This document shows positions 11,957 through 23,289 of a stretch of DNA of 64,000 nucleotides, one piece after another. This DNA comes from Adiantum capillus-veneris. Lineage: Eukaryota; Streptophyta; Polypodiopsida; Polypodiales; Pteridaceae. The notes beneath the pieces were generated by a model that was not told where the DNA came from, ran no database searches, and was given only the letters and a program-made list of their open reading frames with translations. The position numbers and the translations under genes are program-made. Every line of letters begins with the position of its first letter. The first letter of the stretch is position 1. The DNA is taken from the NCBI GenBank assembly GCA_014529385.2, contig CM043960.1, positions 74,059,410 through 74,123,409 of the forward strand, in the 5' to 3' direction.

Positions 11957-12365
11957 TGGTCTAACCACTGATGTCCAAGGATGAAATCTGTAGGTCTTTC
12001 CTTTGAAGGCTTCACCTGAAACTTTACCTGCTCTTTATGATTTGGATGCTAAGGGTAGCAACCATTTCTTTTTTACTTGTATCCTTACCCATGATTTCTC
12101 TGTTACCTAGCTTGCTTTGTGTAATCTCTAGAATGCTTTGGATGTTGTCTGCAACCATATTATACTCATTATCCAGTAGAGCATTGCATCTGACACTTGC
12201 TCCTTTTGTACTGCTGAGAATTATAGCTATTCTCATTGTTGGCTCTATTGAAGATCTTTGTCCTACTTTTGCCATGGTCTCATCTTGATCTAAGTGTGTC
12301 TTTATGGAAGGTGGATTGAGACACTGTTTTCCAATTTGACTTACATCACCTGATTTAGCTGGCAA
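11957..12365 (-). pseudogene. B' remnant: second-type retropepsin-like domain
   Basis: The frame 12365-12024 contains NALLDNEYNMVADN, where the canonical motif would be LLDSGA. After one frameshift it continues with TDFILGHQWLDQHKAY. The LLD...ILGxxW pair with the following hydrophobic tail is typical of Ty3 retropepsins. It matches the post-integrase domain of family B (ILGISWMRTYKAV at 29058) better than the gag-proximal protease (ILGRPFM at 24437). The active-site Ser/Thr-Gly is lost, so it would be inactive. Confidence 0.55.
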
Positions 12366-14331
12366 TGAATGATTGATCTTTTGACTTTATGTTGCTTCTT
12401 GGTTGTGTGCAACCTCGTTCTTCTTAACTTCTGGCTTTGGTGACATTCTCTGCTCAATAGCTTTCATGGTTTCTTTTTGCTCCCTTTGATCTGAACTTGC
12501 TATTGCCCGATTTCTTTATGCTCATCTAAAGTTCTTCTCGATGGAGATGAATCATCTTCAATAAGGTATGCTGTGATATAAGTCTCCATTTTAACTGTGC
12601 TTGAGGACCTTGTTCTGTCGTCCGCAGGTGACCAGTCTTGGTCCTCATTCTTTGTTGTCCCTGAAGACTACATCTTCATTGAACTCTATATCTCTGACAT
12701 CTTCTAAGCCATTGTCATTCCCATTATGATGTTGTCTGGCATATCTTTTGCTGTGATCACATGGAATTGGGTTGTAATGCTTTGTAAACTTACTTCAATG
12801 GTGGTGGAGATGATTCCCCATCATTCTACTCTTTTTTTTCCAAATATGCTCACAAATTTAGGAGCATCTTCTACCTGTGGTGGTTGGCCATATCTTTTCC
12901 AAGTGAGAAAAGACATGAGGTTCTTGTCTAAGTGAAAATCTATCTTTACTTCACTTGTTGACAGCTTTTCTTCGTTTTTACCAACAATATTGCACTTGAT
13001 CGTCTCAAGATCTTTTTTTGTATTGAATGATTTTGTTGTGGCGGTGTCCTTTGGTTGAACTTTCTTTTAATTTCTTTGCTTTGACCACCTGCTTCAATCG
13101 ATGTTGACTCCATTGGCTCTAATATTGCACTACTCCATTGGCTGTAATATTGCACTTTTTGATTGCAATTGTTGAGAATTGTCCGCCTGCATTTGGGTAA
13201 CCTTTCATCTTAGAAGATCCATTGTACTATCTGGAAGAATTTGTCTCTCTGAAGGAGATTTTGGTGGTGACCTTTGTGTATCCTTTTGGACTTCAGCTTT
13301 CATTGATTTTGATTTTTTTGTCACCTGGTTTGGCAGCTTGAAGCTTTGCAGCATCTTTAGATAGCCTTTGACTTCAGTCACACCATTCGTATGGGTTTGT
13401 ACAAGGTCATGATCTTGCTAATATTTGTTACCATGTGCATCTCGATATGCATATGTGAGTTTGGTCTCATGAAATTTCTTGAGCAGTATGGGATTTGTTG
13501 GCTTTTGGCTTTGACTCGTGGAGATCAGCTACAACTTTTGCCCTTGATTATCTTTATAAAAGAATTTTTTAACAGATTTTGATTAGATTTGGGTCAATGA
13601 AAAACTTCCAACAACCATATGATCTTTCAATGGTTTTGGCTTTGAAGGGGTTTTTTGGCTAGAGGCTCTAGGGCTTCTAATAACTAACATTGCAATTCCT
13701 AGTACAAGAGCTGATTTTGGTGGATTTGCAGCTCCCCCTTCTTAGGGTGATCACTATAGCCTCCTTCATTGTGAGAGTTCAAAAATATTTGACTCTGGTT
13801 TAGTCTCACCTTTTGGGACTGTGAAGATACGCTTTGGGTAGCACTGTTGCACTCTTGATGTTTGGTATCTGTAAGCCTTCTACATAGTTTCCTATGTATC
13901 TTCGTCAAACATGATAAATTATTCCCCATGTCAAGCTGTAGATAGCATTATCTTTGCCGTGATATTGTCTATCCCATGGGTCTCCTATGATATGAGCTTA
14001 TGTGGTTTTAGGACCCAAGGCATCATAGATGCTAGAATTTTGTCTATATCTACGACTATTTTGGTCAAAGTATATGCTCGTTTGGTCACCACGTCGAACC
14101 TTGATTTTTGATGGAGGAGAGTTTGGCTCTGAACAGATTTTTGTGTTCACTCGGGTAATATCCTTCAACTCTAGAGAGGATGGGCTATAATAGATTCTAT
14201 CCTCTAAAATAAATCATTCTTTCTGATCTATCACTGGATGCACTTCTATGAGCTAGTATGTGGTCCGTTCAAACACTGGTTGATCCTTTTTGTACAGTTG
14301 CCCTTTTTGGTCTACATAGTGTGCATATGAA
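12366..14331 (-). pseudogene. B' remnant: degraded coding region, no intact domain
   Basis: No frame longer than about 80 residues survives, and I could not recognise a domain. It lies between gag-like pieces and the protease-like piece on the minus strand, where an intact element would carry pol. RT and integrase motifs (YMDD, H2C2, DDE) were searched for by eye and not found. Either a large deletion removed pol or this lineage is non-autonomous. Confidence 0.4.
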
Positions 14332-14829
14332 TTATGTGTGCCATACAAAGCTAACATCATTCTCCCTTAGACTCGTGAATGGCTGCACACTTATGGTAGT
14401 GGATGCAAAATCACTTGCAAACTTAACAGTCATTTCCACATTCGGTGATATCTGGACACCTTGACCAAATTCATGCAGGAATTTGTTGTTCAAAGAATCA
14501 CTTTTAAGCTTTTCAGGTGTCTGTGCATCTTCATGCTGATTTTGAACTTGCAGTGCTTTTATTGGTGCTTCTAATGGTAATGCAAAATCATTTGATTGTA
14601 TTAAAAGTGATGAATCAGATGCACTTACATCGAGATTTGTATTTCCAATTTTCTCTGTACCTTGGTTGACAGTTGATGTGTCCTGATTGCCTGGATTGCT
14701 TGGAAAATCTTTAGAAAAATGTCCACCTTTTTGTCCACAGTCTGAGCAATACGCCATGACTGGTGGTATTTCATTTGGTTCTGTCATGTCAAGCTCTAGC
14801 TGATATGCTTCTTCTTCTATGCTCTCCAA
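14332..14829 (-). pseudogene. B' remnant: gag nucleocapsid-like fragment
   Basis: The segment MAYCSDCGQKGGHFSKDF followed by PSNPGNQ aligns with the second zinc-knuckle region of family B Gag (EAYCIQCCKNEGNFLEDC then PKNPLNKG, about 22930-22998). The remainder is polar, low in motif content and has no recognised domain. Cysteine four of the knuckle is replaced by Phe here. Confidence 0.55.
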
Positions 14830-14869
14830 AGTTGTCGGTATCTTCTTTTAGAACACTAAGCATCAAGCT

Positions 14870-15253
14870 CTAGACTGCTCCAGCTTGACCTTTGTATTCT
14901 CTTTGACTCGATTCTCCGATTAGGCTAGCTTCTATTGGTTGATTTGTTGGATCTTTCATTTTTGGCTCTCGATTATAGATCTCACCACTGTAATCCATGT
15001 ACAATGAACCTGATTGCATATGCACCAACTGTATGTTTTGCTTGCTTGTGCAGATTTCTGGATAAACACTTGGGTTGACTTTTTGAACTTCTATCTGCAC
15101 TTTATCTTTTAGCTTGCAATACCTGGCTCCACTAAAATCTGTGAATATCTGGGAGTTCTCTAAATTTGGATTCACTCTGATCAATAGGATCTTAGTTCTT
15201 GAGCTGCTTTTGCCACTCATAAGATACCTATGGTCTTTCGAATCTATATACAA
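14870..15253 (-). pseudogene. B' remnant: N-terminal gag-extension-like fragment
   Basis: The 127-residue frame lies on the minus strand just downstream of the inverted leader repeats, where family B has its gag N-terminal extension (20716-21740). YMDYSGEIY is reminiscent of YMDQNGTQY there, but overall similarity is weak. The assignment rests mainly on position. Confidence 0.35.
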
Positions 15254-15599
15254 AACCTTATCTCCAATGCAGCCATATAGTTGTAAAAAATTTGCTCTGT
15301 TGCAATTGTGTATGTGTTGCTACTGCTATTGGTTAGCTTTTGTTCTCGTGCATTTGAACTCTCGGCTCGACTTGAGCCCATGTTGAACTGGTTCTATAAA
15401 AACTATCTCTTGGAAGATCTTGGTGTTGATTATCAGAATTTCTCTTGCTCGGGTGAAGCAATTTTGCAGCTGATTGCTCTTAGACTCACAAGAGTTGATT
15501 AAATCTATCTTGAAAGTGTCAGAATTAATGAAAATATGGGCTTTGAATAACCTAACCGGCGGATTAGATTGTTAACTGTTTTTCCACTTAACTTGAATT

Positions 15600-17391
15600 C
15601 AGCTCCTGTCAAGCTCCCAATTCTTTGCCTGCAACCTGGTTCTTCAATTTGAGCTAAGTGAGTCAGCAAATGAGATTTCCAAATTCTATCCTTGCAAGGA
15701 GCTCAAGGACTAATGTGCAACTTGAAAACTGAGTTAACAGGTACCAATTTGGATCCGATGGAACCCAAAATTGACCAGTGGCCTTGTATTATGTTGTTCT
15801 AGCATTGTACAAGCTCAAAAATAAAAAATCTTGTCTTTGAGACTCAAAAGTAAATAATCACGATTATTTACTTTTCTCAAATTTTTCACCTTTTAGGCTT
15901 GTTTTGCCAAGTAATCACCTTGTTGTGGTCTCTAGACAAGTTTGGTGGAGTTTGAACAAGATTTGTCGAAGTTATCAACTGTTTTGTGTCCGCAGACTCT
16001 GATTTCAAAAATCTGGCTTAAGTCTCAATTTTATGATCCAAATTTCACCAAATTGGATTTGTGGAGTCTGCTTGATATGCTTGACCCTATGGTATACTCA
16101 GTTGTGCATTCTAGAGCAGATGTAAATAATCACGATTATTTACTTATGGGATTTTTAAACAACTTTTTGCCAAAATGTTAATACAAACTGGTTAAGCAAC
16201 TCAAGTTAAGCTCCCTAGCCAAGTTTCACCAAGTTTGGATAATCCCTGCTCAATTTGTCAATAGTTTTTTGTCCGCAGATTGACTTTACAAATCTGGCCA
16301 CAATTTTCACTTTAATTATCCAAATCTTACCAAATTTGATTTGTGTGCTCAATATAACATGATAAAATTGGTGGTATGCTTAGTTGGTCAAAAAATTTAG
16401 AAAATAGAACAAAAGTAAATAATAGCGATTATTTACTTTTGGAATAATTTTGCATATTTTTGGTCATCAAGGCATATGCACATGTTTAAAACTTCAATCT
16501 AAGCCTCTGAGTCAAGTTTCACTAAGTTTGAGCAAGATTTATCAAGCAACACTCAAGTTCTTGACAATCAGTACAGATTTCAGTTTTTATCAAGTTTTTG
16601 GTTTGTTTTGTGATCCAACCTCTATGAGCCTTTACAAAAGTCGTTTGCAATCATGTGTAGAGTCTCTGGTATCAACCTTGATCAGTTTTGGACTAAAAGT
16701 AAATAATTATAATTATTAACTTTTGATCTAAAATGAATCATTTTTGCAATTTTTTCAATACTCAATCTGTTTGTGAGATGTTTTAAGCATCTGAGTCAAG
16801 TTTCACCAAATTTGATCAAGTCAAACTCAATTTCTCGACAATCAGTACAGAATTTAGTTTTTACCAAGTTTCTGGCATGTTTTGTGATCCAAACTCTATG
16901 GGCCTTTACAAAAAATGTTTGTACACATGCATAGAGTCTCTGGTATCAACCTTGTCCATTTTTTAGCTAAAAGTAAATAATTGTGATTATTCACTTTTGG
17001 TCCAAAATGAATACTTTTTTCAACTTTTTCAGTGGACAGTCTTTTTATGATTTATTTTAAGCCTCTGAGTCAAGTCAAAACTTAATTTGGCCTTAAATGT
17101 CCAAAAAAGTAAATAATCTAAGTTTTTGCATACTCTTGAAAATTTACCACAAATACGTCCTTAAGCTTACCCACTGGTTTATACAACTTTTAAATACATA
17201 ATCTCCAACCGAATTTAGTGGTTGGCAGTTTTTTGGTGCTGTTTCAATCCGTAGACCTGAAATTCTGCAACTTCACATAAACAACTCACAATTGACTCTT
17301 CTAGAGAGAGCAATGTTTCAAGATCCACCTCGGATTCTACTTATCTTACTCTTAGATTCTAACTGCAATGGGGTTGTGGAAAGTGTCCACA
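15600..17391 (-). repeat. Left arm of a large inverted repeat: B' leader with five palindrome units
   Basis: This is the reverse complement, with divergence and one extra unit, of 19011-20330. Palindromes (arms AGTAAATAATC and GATTATTTACT around two bases, variously mutated) sit at 15849, 16121, 16414, 16698 and 16972, spaced 272-293 bp. A half site lies at 17108. Units share phrases such as CCAAATTTCACCAAATT and GTCCGCAGACT. The arm stops sharply at about 17391 after a TTGTGGAAAGTGTCCACAA stretch and abuts a piece of family A. It reads as the 5' leader of a minus-strand B-related element that has lost its LTR. Confidence 0.85.
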
Positions 17392-17780
17392 AATGCATTG
17401 CTTCTATCATATTTAAGGATACGAGCGGTGGCATTTCATCCCCCTCAGGTGTTACCCAGGTCCTCCCCCTATTTTCCCAAGTATCTATGCTTGTTGCTAG
17501 GTGGACCCAATCCACATTGTCAGACTCAGTCATCCCAGGTAGAACATCCATATAAGGAGAATCTTTCCCAACATCTGTATCCATTTTACACGTGTAAAAA
17601 TACTGTAATGGGGCTGAGTGAACTCTGGTGTCATATCTATGATCAATTATAAATCTGTTTCCTAGAGGATGTTCTTGACTAGTTACATGATCTACTCAAA
17701 TAACAGAGTCCTGGAATTCCAAGTAGACATGGTTTTTAGACCAGTCATGCACCATTTTTGCTTCCCTCATGAAAGGACAT
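17392..17780 (-). mobile_element. Isolated family A fragment (protease-linker piece)
   Basis: Close duplicate of 3185-3580, same strand. The 17584-17318 frame reads GKDSPYMDVLPGMTESDNV, against GKDSPYMNVLPGITKSNNV at the other copy. It is bounded on the left by the inverted leader and on the right by the family B LTR at 17781. A GCATTGCTTC stretch at the left junction is shared with the intact A copy and marks the break. Confidence 0.8.
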
Positions 17781-18700
17781 TGTTAGCAGTAAGCTAACAC
17801 GGACACCATTTTTCGGAGTTCTCTTTGTAAAACATTTATTATTTTGATGAATCGAGAATATTGTAACTCATACTCTCTCGGATAAACTCTGTAATTAATG
17901 AGCCGGGGCTACAAGCTTTCAAATTGAATGAGCCAGTCATTTCCCAACTTTGATAGAACTCCAGATTATAGGTTTTGGCCACCCAAAAACCTTGGCTAAG
18001 GTATAAAAGCCAATTTTTGTAAGATTTTTATAAGTTTTAGATAAGAAATACACAGCGTGAGCTAATGGTGCTCACTTCTCTCCTTCTCGTGCTTCCTACT
18101 CTCTCTCCGATTGTCACATTGCAATTGCATTTGTTGCATTGCAACCGCAGGTAAGAGCTCTACGCATTGACGTAAGCCATTCACAGTATTTCGTAGCTTT
18201 TGGCTTCGCCGACCCACGGCCTAATTTCATCATAACTAGAAATTTACACTTTTAAATTGAAAACTAAGCATAGGCGGGGTATTGGGGCATCATTGCTAAG
18301 CATTTAGATGCATTCTGGGTCGAAAAAGACTAGGTCAAAAATCCACTGCTGTTAATAATCACGATTTTGGAACTTGACCTAAAGTGGGGTTTAAGACCAT
18401 AGACATGTGTGCTTAGGCCTTATAAACTTGTCCTAGAAGTTTCGTTACGATTGGATGTCATTTGATGCTGTAACAGATGTGATTTGCTTGTTGATGAGCG
18501 ATTGGCTTCTGGTGATTTCAGTCACTGGAGTGTAGCTTGAGTTAGATGCGAGTTGTTAGTTGTTTTCCAAGAGATTTACAACCTCTTGTAGCCTCTATGC
18601 ACTAGTCGAGTCAGCTTCTTCCCATGGTTTGACAAATTAATCATGGTTCTCGCTAATAATGCAGTAAGATAGGATGGTGAGGTTAGACATGCGTCCCACA
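17781..18700 (+). mobile_element. Family B 5' LTR (920 bp)
   Basis: It starts TGTTAGCAGTAAGC and ends GCGTCCCACA, one to two bases before a PBS. TATAAAA at 18002-18008 is a good promoter TATA box, followed about 60 bp later by a C/T-rich stretch that could hold the transcript start. The preceding five bases are GACAT, the potential target duplication. No second copy of this LTR was found in the window, so the 3' boundary of the element is not proven. Confidence 0.75.
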
Positions 18701-18702
18701 TT

Positions 18703-18720
18703 TGGCGTCGCTACTGGGGA
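18703..18720 (+). other. Family B primer binding site
   Basis: TGGCGTCGCTACTGGGGA follows the LTR end. It differs at three positions from the tRNA-Arg-type PBS used by Ogre-like elements (TGGCGACTCTGCTGGGGA) and at four from the tRNA-Asp type. It primes minus-strand DNA synthesis. Confidence 0.75.
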
Positions 18721-20715
18721 TCGAAAAGACCTAAACTAGGGAAAAACACGAGCGTCTTGTGTAGTTGTCCTTTAACTTCCTCTAGGTTCACCTAGAGTTC
18801 AAAACTTTCTTTTAGAAATTGCTTAGCTTAAGATTGTCATCTTTTGCTTTGTAGAGGTAGCTTGGAAGTAATCGTACTTGCTAAGTACCTTTAGGAATGG
18901 TAGGATTGTAGATTTAGATTAGGATTTGTAGAATGATTGGTAGACGAGACAAGTCTTAAGATCAAGGCTCTGGAAATTTACATAAAAAACACAAGAAAAC
19001 GAGTGTTTGTGGACACTTTCCACAACCCCATTGCATGAGAATCTAGGAGTAGGGTAAGTAGGATCCGAGGTGGATTTTAGAACATTGCTCTCTCTGAAAG
19101 AATCAAGTGTGAGTTGTTATTGGAAGTTGCAGAATTTCAGGTCCACGGCTAGAAATAGCTCGAAAAGACTCGAATCCTCTCAATCCGACTAGAGAGTAAG
19201 CCTAAGAGTTGTCTGAACCAGTGGGTAAGCTCAAAGACACTTCGAGGTAAAAATTTCAAAAGCTGGCCAAAACTCAGATTATTTACTTTTTCTTGACATT
19301 TTAGGCCAAATTAAGTTTTGACTTGATTCATAGGCTAAAAATAGCTTACATAAAGACTGTTTTTGAGAAAATTGCAAAAAAGTGCTCATTTTAAGCCTAA
19401 AGTTAGTAATCGTGATTATTAACTTTCTGCTCTAAATTGGCCGAGGTTTGGCCGAGGTTCATACTATTGTCATTGCATGTGTACAAACAACTTTTGTAAA
19501 GGTCTAAGAGATTTGGATCACTAAACTGGCAAAAAACTGGGTAAAAACTAAAGTTTGTACGGATTTTTTGAATCTTGAGTATAAATTGGGAAAACATTTA
19601 TCCAAACTTGTTGAAAATTGTTTCATAGGCTTATGTTGACATGATAAACATGTGCACATGCTTAGTTGACCAAAAACTTGCAAAACTTTGTCAGAAGTAA
19701 ATAATCGTGATTATTTACATCTGCCTTATTTTTCAACTTTTTGGACCAAGTCTGCATACCACTAGTTTCATCATGTTGTAATAAGCCCACAAAACAAATT
19801 TGGTAAGATTTGGATCACTGGATTGAAATTTGTGACTAAAATTGCAAAGTTAGTCTGCGGACAGATAATTGATGACAATTTGACCAAAAACTATCCAAAC
19901 TTGATGAAAATTGGCTAATGAGCTTAACTTAAGGTGCTTAACAGATCTGTGTCAAAGTTGGGGCAAAATTTTGCAAAAATCTAGCTGGAGTAAATAATCG
20001 TGATTATTTATATCTGCTTCAAAACTTGATGATTTTGCAAATTTGAGTGTATCACAAGGTCAAGCATATCAAGTAGACCTCACAAATCAATTTTGGTGAA
20101 ATTTGGATCCCAAAAGTGAGACTTAAGCTAGATTCTCGAAATCAGAGTCTGCAGACACCAAACAGTTGATAAACTTAATCAGGTTTTGTCCAAACTTGTT
20201 GAAAATTGCCCAGGGAATCTAACAAGTTGTATACTTGCCAAACCTATCAAAAACGTATAAAAAATTGACAAAAGTAAATAATCACGATTATTTACTTATG
20301 CTATCCAGAGACATCATTTTTTACTTTTGAACTTATATAGTGATAGACCAACATAATATAAATCCACAAAGCAATTTTGGGTTCAATCGGATCAAAATTG
20401 ATACATGTACATTTAGTTTTCAGGTTGCAGATCAAACCTTTGATTTTTGCTAAAGTCGAATCTGAAAGTCAAATTTTTGACTCTCATAGCTCGATTTGAA
20501 GTGATACACAGAGACCAATCATGAGAATAGAAAAAACTCTACTGTCTTTATAGAAGAATAGATAACTTGATCAAGTTTGTACAGGAATCGAGTTGCAGAT
20601 GAGGAATCCGTGGCTTGACAGAAAGTTGCAGTTGAATCAAGTGGAAATTGACGACAAGTCAATCCAAAGGTGAGTACTCTATCCAGGGCTTCATAAGTCT
20701 ATATGAACCTTAGAT
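18721..20715 (+). repeat. Family B 5' leader with about 290-bp palindrome-bearing repeats; right arm of the inverted repeat (19011-20330)
   Basis: Untranslated leader of about 2 kb between the PBS and gag. From 19011 it mirrors 15600-17391. Palindromes lie at 19401, 19696, 19989 and 20273 (spacings 295, 293, 284), with a half site at 19276. Each palindrome is a perfect or near-perfect 11-bp inverted repeat with a 2-bp centre, so the RNA would form a stable hairpin that can also self-dimerise. The first 290 bp (18721-19010) are not part of the arm. Confidence 0.85.
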
Positions 20716-21750
20716 TTGGTCATACTCAGAGATACCTCCAGTAGAGTATCTACCAAAGAAAGCGTGAATCAAGGCAATTCCTTGCACACAATTCCTGAAG
20801 AAGTCTCAGACACTTTTTCAGATTCAACATCCGAAATGTCTTCTTACTCAACTCACTCGGAAACCAGAATGACAGTGCGCTATAAGCATATACTATCTTT
20901 TTACAAGACTAACGGTCATGGAGCCCAGGTTTACTTGGACCCTAACGAGGAGTATGTTATTCTCATTGATGGCCATGGTATTGAGTTCGAAGAATAGGTT
21001 AGGGCAAACAAACAAGGAAAAATGTACATGGATCAAAATGGAACTCAGTATTTACAAGTCAAAAACCCTGACGTGATAGACAAATGGGGGTTAGAAGTAA
21101 ACACCATAATCCTAGATATGTCAGCAAAAGAAGGACCACCAACTTTAGAATTGAAGGGATACGATCAAGTAGATTTGAAGCCTTTGAAACGGCTTAGTAC
21201 GTATAATCCTAGGATCAGAGTCTATTGTTGGGAAGATTGAAACATAAAATATCTTCTGTGGACTTCTCATGCCAAACTAGGACAATTTATGACCATGAAT
21301 ATCATCTATATCTTCAAGGTCAAAGATAAGGGATCAACAGACCTCCCAACCTACCTGTTTAGGGATTTTTATAACAACAACTTTGTTATGATGACTCCTG
21401 AGGAGGTAGAACAAACCAAATACCAACGGTATTCCATCCGGGATTGGATATTGGGGCAAGGACCAAAAAAAATTCCAAGAGATGAACATCGTGAGAGATC
21501 ATCTGAGAGTAATGTGAAGAAACCATAAGCCACCTCATCACGTAGAAAACTAGGTGACACTAAGGCCAGTCCAAGGCTACATGAGTCACTATTTCCAATA
21601 TACTAGTTTGAAGAACTCGGCACAAGACCAACTCCCAGAAGACCTGGGGTTGAACCAAATAGACGCGTCAGACCAGCTGATTTTTAGAAATGGGTCAAAA
21701 AATACAGTGGATCAGGGGATCCATACGACCACTTAGCAAGCTTTAATCAA
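20716..21750 (+). pseudogene. Family B gag N-terminal extension (broken)
   Basis: Successive plus-strand frames (20716-20997, 21022-21240, 21289-21528) are separated by single stops and read as one domain ahead of the capsid. They include YKHILSFYKTNGHG, VYLDPNEEYVILIDG, YMDQNGTQYLQV and PEEVEQTKYQRYSIRDW. I recognise no domain. The start ATG at 20716 lies about 420 bp after the last leader palindrome. The end of this part (about 21690-21750) already encodes the capsid start KYSGSGDPYDHLASF in another frame. Confidence 0.55.
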
Positions 21751-23289
21751 GTGCTAAGAGCAGAGCGTATATTTGATTTCCATACTCAATTCGAGGGGTT
21801 TAGAATGACGTTAGAAGGAAAAGATTTGACATGGTTCCAAAACATTCCACCAAGGTCAATAATGGACTTGAACACATTAGCTCAAGGATTTGTAGCTGCT
21901 TGTTCCAAAACGGGGATCAAACATAATACGGTAGCTCAAATCTACAGCTTTAAACAGAAACATGGCGAGTCTGTTAGAGATTGTGCAACTCGAATCAAAC
22001 AATACATTGCCAGATGCCCAGAGATGGAGATACCTGCAGAAGAACGACTTGTATCCTTGTTTCTGGAGGGATTTCTAAACAAAGAACTCCATGCTATACT
22101 CTATAGTAAAAAGCATACAACCCTAGAAGCGTGTGTGTCTGATGCGATTGACCTAGGAGACAATTGCAAAATTTTCAACGAAGAAGATGTCCCTAAGGAA
22201 AACCAAAGCGAGAAGACAACGTCTACAAAACCAGCACAAGTGGGAATGGCTGCTGCGGCACCACTCTCAGTCATAGAAGATATGCTAAAAATGATGAACG
22301 ACATGATGAACAATATACAAAAAGTACCTATGAGAGGACCAAGACAAGGGATACCTCCACAGGGACAAATAATTAGGCCACAAAAATGGTTTGCAATCGA
22401 GGATAAATGGACCAACCATGAGACGCACGAGTGCTACTTCAGACCAAAGTATGATGGGAATGTTCAATATGTGCCCATGAGGCCACAAGGACAACCCATG
22501 TACAGATATCATCCTAATATGGCCCAAGATCAAAGACCACCAATGGGTATGGAAAGACCTCAACCTATGTTGGGACAACAACCTTCCTATCCAAGACATA
22601 ATGCAATGCCTGTAAAGTACATGCACTCCGAAGGAGTCATAGATGAACAAGCATTAGTGCCTGTTACACCCTATGCAGAGCCTAGTCCATCTACAGTAAT
22701 GGTAGAAGGAGATTTGTATAATCCACATCCACCACCAATGGAAGAAACCGTGACTTATGCTCCACCAGAGCTTGCACCAATGTATTATGTAGCTAATCAA
22801 GGTGTCAGACCTCCCATGGGAAGACCCATGATGAAGCCTAGAATAGGAAACTGTCATAATTGTGGTGCTGACAACCATTGGAAAAATGAATGTCCAAAGC
22901 CTGACAAAAACCTCAAACCAATTGAAGCCTATTGCATACAATGTTGCAAAAATGAAGGAAACTTTCTGGAAGATTGTCCTAAGAATCCTTTGAACAAGGG
23001 TAAAACCGTCGTAAACGTAGTCCAAGTGATGTCTAGTAGCTCATCAGAGAGTGAACCGATTGTTCCAATCAAGGTAATCACTAGAGCCCAGGCAAAGAAA
23101 AAGAAACACAACTCCACTGATGATTTGGAGAACAAAAAAGTTTCTTCTCAAAGAATCAAAAGGAGCAGAAGCAAAAGATATGAGATAAGAAAACAAAAAC
23201 AACGGGTTGAAATCAAAGAGAAAGCAAAAATTCTAGCCCAGGACAAGTTGAAAGAAACTGGCAGAGTGAATTCAAGGAAACAACCATGA
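21751..23289 (+). CDS. gag: Family B Gag: capsid plus nucleocapsid
   Basis: A 512-residue open frame. Residues 1-140 hold the Ty3-type capsid: FEGFRMTLEGKDLTWFQ, LAQGFVAACSK, SFKQKHGESVRDCATRIKQY and LVSLFLEGFLNKEL. A Pro/Met/Gln-rich linker follows (about 190-360). The nucleocapsid has a canonical zinc knuckle CHNCGADNHWKNEC (about residues 370-383) and a decayed second one, CIQCCKNEGNFLEDC, where His is replaced. The C-terminus is Ser-rich, then strongly basic. The true N-terminus lies upstream, since the capsid start is in a shifted frame. Gag assembles the particle and packages RNA. This is the best preserved coding segment of the element. Confidence 0.85.
   Translation: MLRAERIFDFHTQFEGFRMTLEGKDLTWFQNIPPRSIMDLNTLAQGFVAACSKTGIKHNTVAQIYSFKQKHGESVRDCATRIKQYIARCPEMEIPAEERLVSLFLEGFLNKELHAILYSKKHTTLEACVSDAIDLGDNCKIFNEEDVPKENQSEKTTSTKPAQVGMAAAAPLSVIEDMLKMMNDMMNNIQKVPMRGPRQGIPPQGQIIRPQKWFAIEDKWTNHETHECYFRPKYDGNVQYVPMRPQGQPMYRYHPNMAQDQRPPMGMERPQPMLGQQPSYPRHNAMPVKYMHSEGVIDEQALVPVTPYAEPSPSTVMVEGDLYNPHPPPMEETVTYAPPELAPMYYVANQGVRPPMGRPMMKPRIGNCHNCGADNHWKNECPKPDKNLKPIEAYCIQCCKNEGNFLEDCPKNPLNKGKTVVNVVQVMSSSSSESEPIVPIKVITRAQAKKKKHNSTDDLENKKVSSQRIKRSRSKRYEIRKQKQRVEIKEKAKILAQDKLKETGRVNSRKQP

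Noticed and set aside
15849-20296. CRISPR-like array (regularly spaced repeats)
   Set aside because: Spacing is about 285 bp and the intervening DNA is itself repeated; the context is a plant retroelement leader.
22101-23025. Minus-strand frames with hydrophobic, Trp/His/Ile-rich products opposite gag
   Set aside because: Antisense of the well-supported Gag frame; no independent motif.
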